From contig CABYIF010000013.1 in the NCBI GenBank assembly GCA_902518985.1, positions 1 to 41,607 of the forward strand: 41,607 bases of DNA, given 5' to 3'. Positions 13,346-22,148 of this stretch are shown here, piece after piece. The stretch's first letter is position 1; every line of letters begins with the position of its first letter. The position numbers and the translations under genes were made by a program. The notes under the pieces were generated by a model that made no database searches, had not been told where the DNA came from, and saw only the letters and a list, made by a program, of their open reading frames with translations. The DNA is from an uncultured Alphaproteobacteria bacterium. Its GTDB lineage: Bacteria; Pseudomonadota; Alphaproteobacteria; HIMB59; GCA-002718135.

Positions 13346-13404
13346 GAGTTAAAGCGCTTTAGCTGATTTATGCTCCACCCGCAAGCTGTCTCAAATCGGT
13401 GAAG
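13346..13404 (-). ncRNA. SAM-II-type riboswitch upstream of metX
   Basis: On the minus strand UUCACC and GGUGGA form a 6-bp P1 stem enclosing an 18-base loop that starts GAUUU. Downstream is AUAAAU, then CAGCUAAAGC. These are the conserved blocks of SAM-II aptamers (GAUUU, AUAAAU, AGCUAAA) in the right order. The loop GCUU can pair with AAGC at the 3' end to give the H-type pseudoknot. SAM-II elements in Alphaproteobacteria typically precede metX or metA, as here, and bind S-adenosylmethionine to shut expression off. The related SAM-V class of marine bacteria shares this core and cannot be excluded. The 3' boundary is approximate. Confidence 0.82.
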
Positions 13405-13409
13405 AAATG

Positions 13410-13437
13410 CTTATATTTATATATTCGTCTAAGTCAA
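13410..13437 (-). promoter_or_regulatory. Probable promoter of metX-metW-gloB
   Basis: TTGACT (13432-13437) and TATAAG (13410-13415) on the minus strand are 16 bases apart. The predicted start, about 7 bases past the -10, falls at 13403-13404, exactly the 5' edge of the riboswitch P1 stem. This agreement between two independently identified elements raises confidence. Confidence 0.6.
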
Positions 13438-13515
13438 TAATTGCTCAAAATTTAAAATAAATAACACTTTATTTTGATTTATTCTTCATAAATTTGTAAA
13501 GGAACCTGCCAAATT

Positions 13516-14865
13516 ATGAAAAATGAAGATCTAGAAAATTTAAGAGACAAAATTAATTTAATTGATGATGAAATATTGGAATTGTTATCAAATCGATCAG
13601 AAATTGTATTACAAATTGGTAAACACAAAAATAAAGAAAAAGTTGTTGATCCAGACAGGGAGCAAAAAATTCTTGATAGATTATTAAATAAATCTCAAGG
13701 ATCTTATTCAAAAGATACAATTGTTAGACTATGGAGAGAGATTTTTCAATCATCTGAAAAATTACAGAAATTTTCTGAGTCAAATATTCAACCAAAACGT
13801 TCTATTGAAAATATTAGAATTTACAAAGGCGGTAAGTCAACATTAGATACAGAAAAAAAAATTATTAAATTATCTTCTAATGAAAATCCATATGGACCAT
13901 CTCCAAAAATATTAGAAATATTAAAAAATAAGAATCTAATTAATCATTTGAATAGATACCCAGAGATTGATGGATCAACTCTTAGAAATGCAATTTCTAA
14001 AAAATTTTTATTAAATGAAAATAGAATTATATTAGGCTCAGGATCTGACGAAGTTTTATTATTTGCTGCTTTAGGATTTTGTCAAGATGGTGATGAAATT
14101 CTTCATTCAACTCATGGTTTTGAGATGTATTCAATTGTGAGTAAAGTAGTAGGAGCTGTTCCAAAAAAAATAAAAGAAGATAACAATTATAATTTAAAAA
14201 TCGAGTCTATTATAGATAGTATAAATGACTCAACAAAAGTAATTTATATTGCATCTCCCAATAATCCAACAGGTACATATTTATCACGAGATCAAATAGT
14301 TAAATTATTGCAAAATATTTCTAAAAACATAATAGTAGTAATCGATGGTGCTTATGTTGAATATGTACAAAAAAAAGATTACGATAAAGGATTTAGTCTT
14401 TCAGACGAGTTTGATAATATAATTTTGACCAGAACGTTCTCAAAAGCTTATGGGCTTGCGGCGTTAAGAATTGGCTGGTGTTATACTAGTGAAAAAGTTG
14501 CAGAAATTATAAATAAAATAAAACCACCTTTTAATACAACATCAATATCGCAATCTATGGCAATAAAAGCATTAGAAGACAGCCAATACATAGATAAAAT
14601 TGTAAAATTAAACAATGATGTTAAAATATGGTTTGAAAATGAGCTTAAAGATATAAAAATAAAAACAAAACCAACGGAGGGCAATTTTTCTTTAATTGAG
14701 TCTTCCGTTGATGGAGCAGACAAAATGTCAAATCATTTAGCAAATGATGGAATCATAATAAGGCGACTAAATAGTTACAATTTACCAAATTTACTTAGAA
14801 TTAGTATTGGAACTAAAGCTGAAATGGAACAAGCGATAAATAGTTTAAAAAATTTTAATGATTAA
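13516..14865 (+). CDS. Chorismate mutase-histidinol-phosphate/aromatic aminotransferase fusion
   Basis: A 449-residue fusion. Residues 1-85 are an AroQ-type chorismate mutase with the expected charged active-site residues (R10, R27, K36, R48, E49). Residues from about 95 onward are a full HisC-type class I/II aminotransferase: LSSNENPYGPSPKI, ASPNNPTGTYLS and the PLP-lysine region TRTFSKAYGLAALRIGW. Chorismate would go to prephenate, and the aminotransferase half would transaminate phenylpyruvate, hydroxyphenylpyruvate or imidazoleacetol phosphate. tyrA overlaps the 3' end by 8 bases, so tyrosine/phenylalanine synthesis is the likely main role. Histidine synthesis may also depend on it if no other HisC exists. 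The ribosome-binding site AAAGGAA is about 12 bases from the ATG, a long spacing. Confidence 0.93.
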   Translation: MKNEDLENLRDKINLIDDEILELLSNRSEIVLQIGKHKNKEKVVDPDREQKILDRLLNKSQGSYSKDTIVRLWREIFQSSEKLQKFSESNIQPKRSIENIRIYKGGKSTLDTEKKIIKLSSNENPYGPSPKILEILKNKNLINHLNRYPEIDGSTLRNAISKKFLLNENRIILGSGSDEVLLFAALGFCQDGDEILHSTHGFEMYSIVSKVVGAVPKKIKEDNNYNLKIESIIDSINDSTKVIYIASPNNPTGTYLSRDQIVKLLQNISKNIIVVIDGAYVEYVQKKDYDKGFSLSDEFDNIILTRTFSKAYGLAALRIGWCYTSEKVAEIINKIKPPFNTTSISQSMAIKALEDSQYIDKIVKLNNDVKIWFENELKDIKIKTKPTEGNFSLIESSVDGADKMSNHLANDGIIIRRLNSYNLPNLLRISIGTKAEMEQAINSLKNFND

Positions 14866-15769
14866 TAAACCTTACAATTCAGCCCTAGTAATTGGTTTGG
14901 GATTAATTGGCTCATCTATTGCTAGAGCCATTAAAGAGAAAAAAATTGCACAGAATATTTCTGCAATTGATAATAATGAAAAAACAATTAATAAAACCAA
15001 AGAATTAAAAATAGTTAATCATATATATGATAGCTTTGAAAATATTTCTGATCAATTTGATTTGATTTTTATATGCACTCCTCTTAGTTCTTACCAAAGT
15101 TTATTTAAAAAATTAAATAGTTTTGTTAAAAAACCTACCTTAATTACTGATGTTGGGTCTACAAAAGTCAGTGTAATAAATGATTTTAAATCATTTGTTA
15201 ATAATGACAAATTATTATTCTTGCCAGCTCACCCTATAGCTGGCCTAGAGAAAAGTGGTCCAGAGCATGGTTTTGCTAAGCTGTTTGATGATAGATATTG
15301 TATAATAACACCCATAAATTCCAATGATAAGTTTGTAGAGTCGTTATCCAATATCTGGCGAGCCATTGGTATGACTGTAGAGATAATGGACGCGGAGCGA
15401 CATGATAGAGTATTAGCTATGACTTCACATATTCCTCAACTTATTGCATACTCTGTAGTAGGAACAGCAACAGAACTTGAAAATCAAATGAAAGATGAGG
15501 TTATTAAATATTCAGCAGCTGGGTTTAGAGACTTTACTAGACTAGCTGGAAGTGATCCAGTAATGTGGAGAGATGTCTATGAAAAAAATAAAGAAGCTGT
15601 TTTAGAGATGCTTGGTCGCTTTAGTGAGGATTTATTAACTTATCAAAAAGCTATTAGAAATAATGATCTAAAATTTTTAGAAGATAAATTCTCTAGATCT
15701 AGAGAAATTAGAAAAATTATTGAGGAAATAGGGCAAGCCGGAACTTTTGATCCAACTGAAAAAAATTAA
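14858..15769 (+). CDS. tyrA: Prephenate/arogenate dehydrogenase
   Basis: NAD(P)-dependent oxidative decarboxylation of prephenate (or arogenate) towards tyrosine. The 303-residue protein has an N-terminal Rossmann motif (VIGLGLIGSSIARAI), the FICTPLSSY strand, ITDVGSTKVSV, and LPAHPIAGLEKSGPEHG with the catalytic His. The helical C-terminal domain carries HDRVLAMTSHIPQLIAY and a GFRDFTRLAGSDPVMW segment. No ACT domain is present, so feedback control, if any, is not through one. It overlaps the chorismate mutase fusion by 8 bases, giving consecutive steps from one mRNA. Its TAA shares a TTAA with the convergent plsC. Confidence 0.94.
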   Translation: MINKPYNSALVIGLGLIGSSIARAIKEKKIAQNISAIDNNEKTINKTKELKIVNHIYDSFENISDQFDLIFICTPLSSYQSLFKKLNSFVKKPTLITDVGSTKVSVINDFKSFVNNDKLLFLPAHPIAGLEKSGPEHGFAKLFDDRYCIITPINSNDKFVESLSNIWRAIGMTVEIMDAERHDRVLAMTSHIPQLIAYSVVGTATELENQMKDEVIKYSAAGFRDFTRLAGSDPVMWRDVYEKNKEAVLEMLGRFSEDLLTYQKAIRNNDLKFLEDKFSRSREIRKIIEEIGQAGTFDPTEKN

Positions 15770-16473
15770 AGGGTTAGCAGTTTGTTACTTGCTAATTCTA
15801 TGTTTTCTTGAACTTTATTTAACAAAGTTTTCTTATCAATGTTTTCTTTGATTAATGGTAATATTTGAATTGTTATTAACCCACTTTTTAATATCCAAGA
15901 GTGTTTTGGCCAACATAAACCTGAATTGACAGCAATAGGTAAAATTTTCTTTCTTGTATGATTATAAATTCCTATAAAACCTGTTTTATAATCAGGTTCA
16001 CTTCCCGGAACTTTTCTCGTACCTTCTGGGAATATAATTATGGAACTTCCTGACTTCAATTTTGATGAAACCTTTTCTAACATCACTCTCATCGTTTTTG
16101 TTCCTCCTTTTCTGTCAATAGCAACCATGTTTGATTTATATAAATATTGACCAAATATAGGTATTAAAAATAGTTCCTTTTTATGAACAAAAAAACAATC
16201 TTTTAAATAATAATATAAAGCAAGTGTTTCGAAAGCAGACTGATGTTTAGCAGTAATAAGGACTGCTTCTTTAGGGATATTTTCTTCGCCTTTAATTTTA
16301 TGCCGTATGTTACAAATTCTTTCTAAAAAAATAAAAATTACTTTAATCCAAATTTTCGTTGGGTATTTTAGGAGTTTATTTGGTAGTAAAAGAAAAGGTA
16401 TACAAATCAATCCCATGAACAAAGTCCAAATTACTAGGCAAATATAAAATATTATACTTTTAAAAATCATCAT
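15766..16473 (-). CDS. plsC: 1-acyl-sn-glycerol-3-phosphate acyltransferase
   Basis: Membrane enzyme that acylates lysophosphatidic acid to phosphatidic acid in phospholipid synthesis. The 235-residue protein has an N-terminal hydrophobic segment (about residues 5-30), the acyltransferase block I KHQSAFET, and block III FPEGTRKVPGS. Block I has Glu where the textbook motif is HX4D; the KHQS-x-x-ET form is common in alphaproteobacterial PlsC. It ends inside the tyrA stop (TTAA). The promoter must lie in the 50 bases shared with the divergent gene at 16524. Confidence 0.9.
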   Translation of the reverse strand: MMIFKSIIFYICLVIWTLFMGLICIPFLLLPNKLLKYPTKIWIKVIFIFLERICNIRHKIKGEENIPKEAVLITAKHQSAFETLALYYYLKDCFFVHKKELFLIPIFGQYLYKSNMVAIDRKGGTKTMRVMLEKVSSKLKSGSSIIIFPEGTRKVPGSEPDYKTGFIGIYNHTRKKILPIAVNSGLCWPKHSWILKSGLITIQILPLIKENIDKKTLLNKVQENIELASNKLLTL

Positions 16474-16523
16474 AAGATATATTATTGTTTTATATACTAG
16501 GCTGAGTAATCTATATATAATTT

Positions 16524-16964
16524 ATGTTCATTGAGTGTACTAATTGTGAATTTAAATATCTAGTAAATTCTGCAGACTTAAAACCAAATGGTAGAATGGT
16601 AGAATGTGCAAATTGTGGTTATCAATGGTATCAAGACTTAGATGATATAAATACGCGTTCTTCAATTATTGCAGAGAAAAAAGAAAATATTGAAAACACT
16701 GAAACAAACTATCAAAAGACTCATCATAAAAATCAAGTTGTTAAAAATTTACCAAGCACTATTGTTCGGAATGAAAAACCAAGTATATTAAATTCAATTA
16801 TTGTAGTTGCTTTAATAATAATTATTATTTTTGGATTTTGGATGTTTAGATCTATTGATATCAACACTTTCGTATTGATAGATTTTTATATCAAAGAGTT
16901 CTTCTTTAATTTAAATTTAATTATTTCAGATTTAGCAAAAATTTTTTATGATATTCTTAATTAA
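16524..16964 (+). CDS. MJ0042-type zinc-ribbon, single-pass membrane protein
   Basis: Function unknown. The 146-residue protein begins with a zinc ribbon of the MJ0042 family: CTNC at residues 5-8 and CANC at about 29-32, ending in GYQWY. A variable Asn/Lys/Glu-rich linker follows, then one transmembrane helix (about residues 90-108, rich in Ile/Val) and a short hydrophobic tail. Such proteins are common in Alphaproteobacteria, often near ftsE-ftsX-plsC; here plsC is the divergent neighbour and ftsEX are absent. The cytoplasmic ribbon could sense metal or redox state or bind nucleic acid, but nothing proves this. Its stop abuts the lysA stop (TAATTA). Confidence 0.82.
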   Translation: MFIECTNCEFKYLVNSADLKPNGRMVECANCGYQWYQDLDDINTRSSIIAEKKENIENTETNYQKTHHKNQVVKNLPSTIVRNEKPSILNSIIVVALIIIIIFGFWMFRSIDINTFVLIDFYIKEFFFNLNLIISDLAKIFYDILN

Positions 16965-18206
16965 TTATAACCAGCTTGGAATTATATCTTCTTCAATATT
17001 TTTTTCTATCTTATCAGGCGCATAAATTATTGCAAAATTTTCTCCATTAATAAGAACCTCAGTAGGAAGTGCACGGGTGTTATATGTTGAAGACATAACT
17101 TTTCCATAAGCCCCGGTATTTTTTATAATTAATATATCACCAATACTTTGTTTAGTAAGATGTATATTTTTGACAAAGATATCGGAACTCTCGCAAATAG
17201 GTCCAGCTACTGTATAATTCATAGTTTCATCTGTTTTTTTTGTTATCTCCTCTATTTCATGATAAGCATTATACATAGCAGGACGAACTAAAGTATTCAT
17301 GCCTGCATCAACTATTAAATAATTTATTCCCCCATTTTGTTTAGTATTTATAATTGAGGTAACCAATATTCCTGCCTCTGCAATTAAATATCTACCAGGT
17401 TCAAATGATAATTCATAATTTGATTTACTAAAGCAATCATCTAATTCTTTTTTTATATTTTCAATTTTGAATTCAGGATCATTTTTGTTATATCTAACAT
17501 GAAATCCACCACCTAAGTCAACATGTTTGATATTAATTCCTGATAATGAAAATTTATCTGCAGATTTTTTCATTTCAATGAAAGTATTTTTATAAGCATT
17601 AATATTACTAATTTGACTTCCTATATGACAGCTAATACCAATTAGGTTTAAATTTTTACAATCAGACATTAAATTAATAATATTTTCAATTTCATTAATT
17701 TCTATTCCAAACTTGTCAGTTTTTTTTCCAGTAGAAATTTTATTTATTGTTCCTCCATCAATATTTGGGTTCAGTCTCACACCAATATCAACATATTTAT
17801 TTTGTTCTAATGCTAAACTTTGAAGCAATTTAATTTCTTCAAGTGACTCTGTGTTTATCAAACGTATGTTTTTCTGAATTGCAAAAGTTAAATCATCTTT
17901 TGATTTTCCTACTCCCTCAAAAATAATTTTACTAGGGTCAAATCCAGCACTTAGTGATCTTTTAAGTTCACCCAAAGATACAACATCTGCACCAATATTT
18001 AATGATTGCATCAATTTGAGAATTGCTTGATTTGAATTAGATTTTACTGAAAAAAAAATATTTTCTCCCAAAACTTTTTTCGTCATTTCAACTTTTTGAA
18101 TTATTTTATCTTGAGAATACAAATAAAAAGGAGTTTCACATACTTTAATTACTTCTTGTAATGATGTATTCTCAATAAATGGAAGTTGATTTTTAAATTC
18201 TAACAT
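16965..18206 (-). CDS. lysA: Diaminopimelate decarboxylase
   Basis: PLP enzyme that converts meso-diaminopimelate to L-lysine, the final step of lysine synthesis. The 413-residue protein is a fold-type III decarboxylase. The PLP-lysine is in FFSVKSNSNQAIL. Other features are GCHIGSQ-like ISCHIGSQ, the glycine loop HVDLGGGFHV, SFEPGRYLIAEAG and the substrate-binding GPICESSDIF. It begins directly after the lptM stop. The argH-lptM-lysA order matches other Alphaproteobacteria. Confidence 0.96.
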   Translation of the reverse strand: MLEFKNQLPFIENTSLQEVIKVCETPFYLYSQDKIIQKVEMTKKVLGENIFFSVKSNSNQAILKLMQSLNIGADVVSLGELKRSLSAGFDPSKIIFEGVGKSKDDLTFAIQKNIRLINTESLEEIKLLQSLALEQNKYVDIGVRLNPNIDGGTINKISTGKKTDKFGIEINEIENIINLMSDCKNLNLIGISCHIGSQISNINAYKNTFIEMKKSADKFSLSGINIKHVDLGGGFHVRYNKNDPEFKIENIKKELDDCFSKSNYELSFEPGRYLIAEAGILVTSIINTKQNGGINYLIVDAGMNTLVRPAMYNAYHEIEEITKKTDETMNYTVAGPICESSDIFVKNIHLTKQSIGDILIIKNTGAYGKVMSSTYNTRALPTEVLINGENFAIIYAPDKIEKNIEEDIIPSWL

Positions 18207-18395
18207 TTATTCAGTTTCTAAAACTACTGATTGCTGACGTTTCTTTTCATCTTCTATTTTTTTTAAACAGGCTTCATCACAGGGATATGTGATAACCGAT
18301 TTATCTATTTGGTCTTCAGGAAGACTTAAAGGACCAACTTTGCCACAACCAAAAAGATATAGTAAAAATATAAACAAAAAAAATTTAGTCATCAT
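18207..18395 (-). CDS. lptM: LptM-like small lipoprotein
   Basis: A 62-residue lipoprotein with a short hydrophobic signal and lipobox (LYLFGC, lipidated Cys near residue 17). The mature protein starts CGKVGPLSLPED, the signature of the LptM/YifL (LPAM) family. In E. coli LptM binds and assists the LptD/LptE lipopolysaccharide translocon. The position between argH and lysA is the conserved alphaproteobacterial locus. Two ATGs in tandem (18393-18395 and 18390-18392) make the first residue uncertain; the first overlaps the argH stop as ATGA. The C-terminal charged part has CDEACLKK, with two more cysteines. Family assignment is firm, the exact role inferred. Confidence 0.82.
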   Translation of the reverse strand: MMTKFFLFIFLLYLFGCGKVGPLSLPEDQIDKSVITYPCDEACLKKIEDEKKRQQSVVLETE

Positions 18396-19777
18396 TTTAA
18401 ATATTTTTTTATAGCAAAATTTATCATTTTCTTAGTATTTTTAGGAGAAGTTCCTCCAAAACTAGACTTAATAACTATACTATTGGTCGCTGAAAGTAAT
18501 TTTTTTGCACTATTATCAATATTTTTATCAAATATTTGTAATTCTTTCAGTGTTAATTTTTCTAAACTTAATTTTTTCTTGTTACAATAAGCAACAACAT
18601 TACCTGTAGTTTTATAAGCATCTCTAAATGTATAATTTAGATTTTGTACAAGCCAGTTAGCCAAATCTGTAGCAGTTGAATCTGAATTTTCTATTACCTC
18701 TCTCATTCTGGGCTTATTAAATTTTGATTTTGATAAAGTTTCATTCATTACCTTAAGGCAAAGTAATAAATTATCATATGAATTAAAAATAAGACTTTTA
18801 TCATCTTGTAGATCTTTGCTGTATGATAAGGGGAGTCCTTTTAATATATTTAAAATAGATGTTAAATTACCAATCATTAAACTTGCTTTTGCTCTAACAA
18901 GTTCTGCACCATCAGGGTTCTTTTTTTGAGGCATTATTGAGCTTCCTGTTGAAAGCTCATCTGGTAAAAAAATAAAGTTGAAGTTTTGATTAGACCATAA
19001 GATAATTTCTTCAGCAAGTCGTGACAAATGAACACCAACTAATGAGAGAACAAAAATAAATTCAATTACAAAGTCTCTATCCGAAACACTATCCATTGCA
19101 TTCCTAGTCGGTTCCCTAAAACCAAGTTCTTTTGTAGTATATGATCTGTCAATTGGAAAAGAGGTTCCAGCAAGGGCAGCCGCACCCAAAGGGTTTTCAT
19201 CTAAATTATACAAACAACCTTTTAATCTTGATCTATCTCTTCCTATCATTTCAACATATGCTAATAAATGATGTGCAAGGGTAATTGGTTGAGCAATTTG
19301 AAGATGCGTGTATCCAGGCATGATTGTATTAATATTATTTTTTGAAATATTAATTAATGTTTTTTGAAATATCTTTAATTCTTTATCTATTTCATTTGAG
19401 TTATTCTTAATCCATAATTTAAGATCAGTAACTACTTGATCATTTCTTGATCTTGCTGTGTGTAATTTTTCTGCTACTTTTCCAACTTTCCCTAATAGTA
19501 AACTTTCTATATTCATATGAATATCTTCAAGTTCTCTTGAAAACTTAACTTTATTTTTTTCAATATCGGATTTAATCGATTTAAGACCAGATACTAATTT
19601 GTCTTTGTCTTTTTTTGAAATAATTTTTTGTTTACCAAGCATCTTTGCATGAGCAATTGACCCCGCGATGTCTTCTTTAAATAAGCGCTTATCTACATCA
19701 ATAGATGCATTTATCTGATCTAACAGATTACTTGGTCTTTTTGAAAAATGGACATTTCTAGATGGATTTTTTTTCAT
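18392..19777 (-). CDS. argH: Argininosuccinate lyase
   Basis: Cleaves argininosuccinate to arginine and fumarate in the cytoplasm. The 461-residue protein has the fumarase/aspartase-superfamily signature GSSIMPQKKNPDG with the catalytic Ser loop, the ArgH-type TARSRNDQVVTDL and MPGYTHLQIAQPITLAHH segments, and DPLGAAA-like ENPLGAAALAGT. It is the first gene of argH-lptM-lysA. The 103-base gap to the divergent gene at 19881 must hold both promoters. Confidence 0.97.
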   Translation of the reverse strand: MKKNPSRNVHFSKRPSNLLDQINASIDVDKRLFKEDIAGSIAHAKMLGKQKIISKKDKDKLVSGLKSIKSDIEKNKVKFSRELEDIHMNIESLLLGKVGKVAEKLHTARSRNDQVVTDLKLWIKNNSNEIDKELKIFQKTLINISKNNINTIMPGYTHLQIAQPITLAHHLLAYVEMIGRDRSRLKGCLYNLDENPLGAAALAGTSFPIDRSYTTKELGFREPTRNAMDSVSDRDFVIEFIFVLSLVGVHLSRLAEEIILWSNQNFNFIFLPDELSTGSSIMPQKKNPDGAELVRAKASLMIGNLTSILNILKGLPLSYSKDLQDDKSLIFNSYDNLLLCLKVMNETLSKSKFNKPRMREVIENSDSTATDLANWLVQNLNYTFRDAYKTTGNVVAYCNKKKLSLEKLTLKELQIFDKNIDNSAKKLLSATNSIVIKSSFGGTSPKNTKKMINFAIKKYLK

Positions 19778-19880
19778 TTTTTCGGCCTATAAGAGATATT
19801 TATATTAATTTCCACACTTATGCTTAAATTATTTTCATACTTCAAATTTTTCTTATATAAGCTCTGTTTTATACAATCAA

Positions 19881-22115
19881 ATGAATATCAAAAAAGTAGT
19901 TGTAATTGGGTCGGGTACAATGGGAAGCGGAATTGCTGCTCAAGTTGCCAATGCTGGTATCAAAGTCACTTTGCTAGATCTGCCATCTAAAGAAGGATCA
20001 AGAAATCAAATAACTGAAAATGCTAAAGAGAAGATTTTAAAGTCTAGACCACCACTTTTGGTTGATAAAGATAAAGCTAATTTGATTACAACTGGAAATA
20101 TTGATGATGATTTTAAAGAGGTTGAACATGCTGATTGGATTGTTGAAGCTGTAGTTGAGAGAATTGACATAAAACATAATATCTATTCTAAAATTCAAGC
20201 AGCAAGAAAAGCAGAGTCGATTATTTCTTCAAATACCTCAACTATACCTCTCAAAATATTATCAGCAAATATGTCTGATGATATGAAAAAAAACTTTTGT
20301 ATAACACACTTTTTTAATCCTGTGCGATACATGTCTTTACTTGAGATTGTAACTGAGCCGATTAATGATATTGAAAAAATAAATTCTCTTAGAACTTTTT
20401 GTGATCAACAACTAGGTAAGGGAGTGATCATTTGTAATGATACTCCTGGTTTTATTGGAAATAGAATTGGTGTCTATGCAATGCAGGTTGCAATGACAGA
20501 AGCATTCAAAATGAAAATATCTATAGAGGAAGCAGACGCTGTATTTGGACGACCTATGGGAATTCCTAAAACAGGAATATTTGGTTTATATGATTTAATT
20601 GGTATTGATTTAATGTCTGATGTATTAAAAAGTTTTATTAAAGAATTGCCTGAAAGTGATCCTTTTCATGAAGTTGCACAAGAAATCCCATTAGTAAAAA
20701 AATTAATTGATACTGGATATACAGGTAGAAAAGGAAAAGGTGGTTTTTACAGAATGAATAAAGCTAATGGAAAAAAAATACTTGAAGCTATAAATTTAGA
20801 AACAGGCGAGTATCACACTAGTAAAAAAATTAATTTAGGATTAAGTGATAAAATAGATATCAAAAAATTAATTAACAGGGACGATATCTATGGCAAATAT
20901 GCTAGACAAATATTAACAAAAGTTATTCGCTATGCTGCATTCTTGATACCTGATGTATCTTCTAAATATATAGATATAGATGACGCCTTGAGACTTGGTT
21001 TTAATTGGACCATCGGTCCTTTTGAAATGCTATCAAATATTGATACTAATAACTTTATAAAAGATAATTTAGACATAAATTATTTTAAAAATCTAAAAAA
21101 TAATTTTATTTTTGAGAAAAGACCTGGTTATCTTGATCCAAATATTGAAAATTTACGTTCCTTACAGTCAGAAAAAGTATTCAGTAATTCATCTGCAAAT
21201 GTAAAAAATGCAGGACCTTATCAAATTGTAGAATTTACTACAAAAGCTAATGCTCTTGATACAGACTCAATGCTTGCATTAAAGGAAGCAGCTCAAAATA
21301 ATAAAAGTACTGTTGTCATAAATGAAGCTATGCAATTTTCTGCTGGTGTAAACTTAAATTATGTAATGAATTTTGCAAAAAATAAAGAGTGGTCAAAAAT
21401 CGAAAAATTCATAATTAATTTTCAACAAACTTGTAAAACAATTAAATATGCAGAAAAACCTTTTATAGCAGCTCCTTCAGGCTTAGCAATAGGAGGAGGT
21501 TTTGAAGTAATTCTTCATTGTGATTACTCTGTTTCTCATGCAAATGTTGTTTTAGGTCTTGTTGAATCTTTGGTAGGTTTAATTCCTGCTGGCGGAGGTT
21601 GTAAGGAGATGTTATGGCGCTGGCTTCAAACACCAGAAGGTAAAGAAAACTCTGAGTTTGCATCTATGAAAGTTTTTGACCTTATAGGTTATGCAGTTAC
21701 ATCGAGCTCACCTAATGAAGCTAAGCCTAACCAATTCTTTTTAAATACCGACAAAGTAGTTATTAACAGAGATAGACAGCTTAATACTGCTATTAGTTTA
21801 ATAAATGATATTGAAAATGATTATGTAAAACCAAACGAACCCTTTTTTAGGCTGGGTGGAAACTCTGTTAAAGATAAAATGTTTGAAAAACTAGAAAAAT
21901 TATACAGTGAAAAGAAGATTATGGATCACAGCCTTGAGGTTGGAAAACAAATAGCTTTTGTTTTAAGTGGTGGTGATACAAATTTAAAATCAGATTTAAG
22001 TGAAGATGATCTTTACAATTTAGAACTAGAAGCTTTCATGAGACTTATCCAGATGCCTAAGACACAAGAAAGAATAAAACATACTCTTGAGACTGGAAAA
22101 CCATTAGTAAATTAA
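19881..22115 (+). CDS. 3-hydroxyacyl-CoA dehydrogenase/enoyl-CoA hydratase fusion (FadN-like)
   Basis: Bifunctional beta-oxidation-type enzyme of 744 residues, with domains in the order dehydrogenase then hydratase, the reverse of FadB/FadJ and like FadN. The N-terminal Rossmann motif is VIGSGTMGSGIAAQVANAG. HFFNPVRYMSLLEIV carries the catalytic His-Asn-Pro region, and NDTPGFIGNRIG follows. Two C-terminal dehydrogenase domains span roughly residues 190-400. The crotonase domain (about 440-620) has IAAPSGLAIGGGFEVILHCD for the oxyanion hole and GLVESLVGLIPAGGG for catalytic Glu. It should oxidise 3-hydroxyacyl-CoA and hydrate enoyl-CoA; chain length is not evident. It heads an operon with an acyl-CoA synthetase; no acyl-CoA dehydrogenase or thiolase is nearby. 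Confidence 0.9.
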   Translation: MNIKKVVVIGSGTMGSGIAAQVANAGIKVTLLDLPSKEGSRNQITENAKEKILKSRPPLLVDKDKANLITTGNIDDDFKEVEHADWIVEAVVERIDIKHNIYSKIQAARKAESIISSNTSTIPLKILSANMSDDMKKNFCITHFFNPVRYMSLLEIVTEPINDIEKINSLRTFCDQQLGKGVIICNDTPGFIGNRIGVYAMQVAMTEAFKMKISIEEADAVFGRPMGIPKTGIFGLYDLIGIDLMSDVLKSFIKELPESDPFHEVAQEIPLVKKLIDTGYTGRKGKGGFYRMNKANGKKILEAINLETGEYHTSKKINLGLSDKIDIKKLINRDDIYGKYARQILTKVIRYAAFLIPDVSSKYIDIDDALRLGFNWTIGPFEMLSNIDTNNFIKDNLDINYFKNLKNNFIFEKRPGYLDPNIENLRSLQSEKVFSNSSANVKNAGPYQIVEFTTKANALDTDSMLALKEAAQNNKSTVVINEAMQFSAGVNLNYVMNFAKNKEWSKIEKFIINFQQTCKTIKYAEKPFIAAPSGLAIGGGFEVILHCDYSVSHANVVLGLVESLVGLIPAGGGCKEMLWRWLQTPEGKENSEFASMKVFDLIGYAVTSSSPNEAKPNQFFLNTDKVVINRDRQLNTAISLINDIENDYVKPNEPFFRLGGNSVKDKMFEKLEKLYSEKKIMDHSLEVGKQIAFVLSGGDTNLKSDLSEDDLYNLELEAFMRLIQMPKTQERIKHTLETGKPLVN

Positions 22116-22148
22116 ATTAATATCTTGTAAGTAAATGTGAGGTAATAA

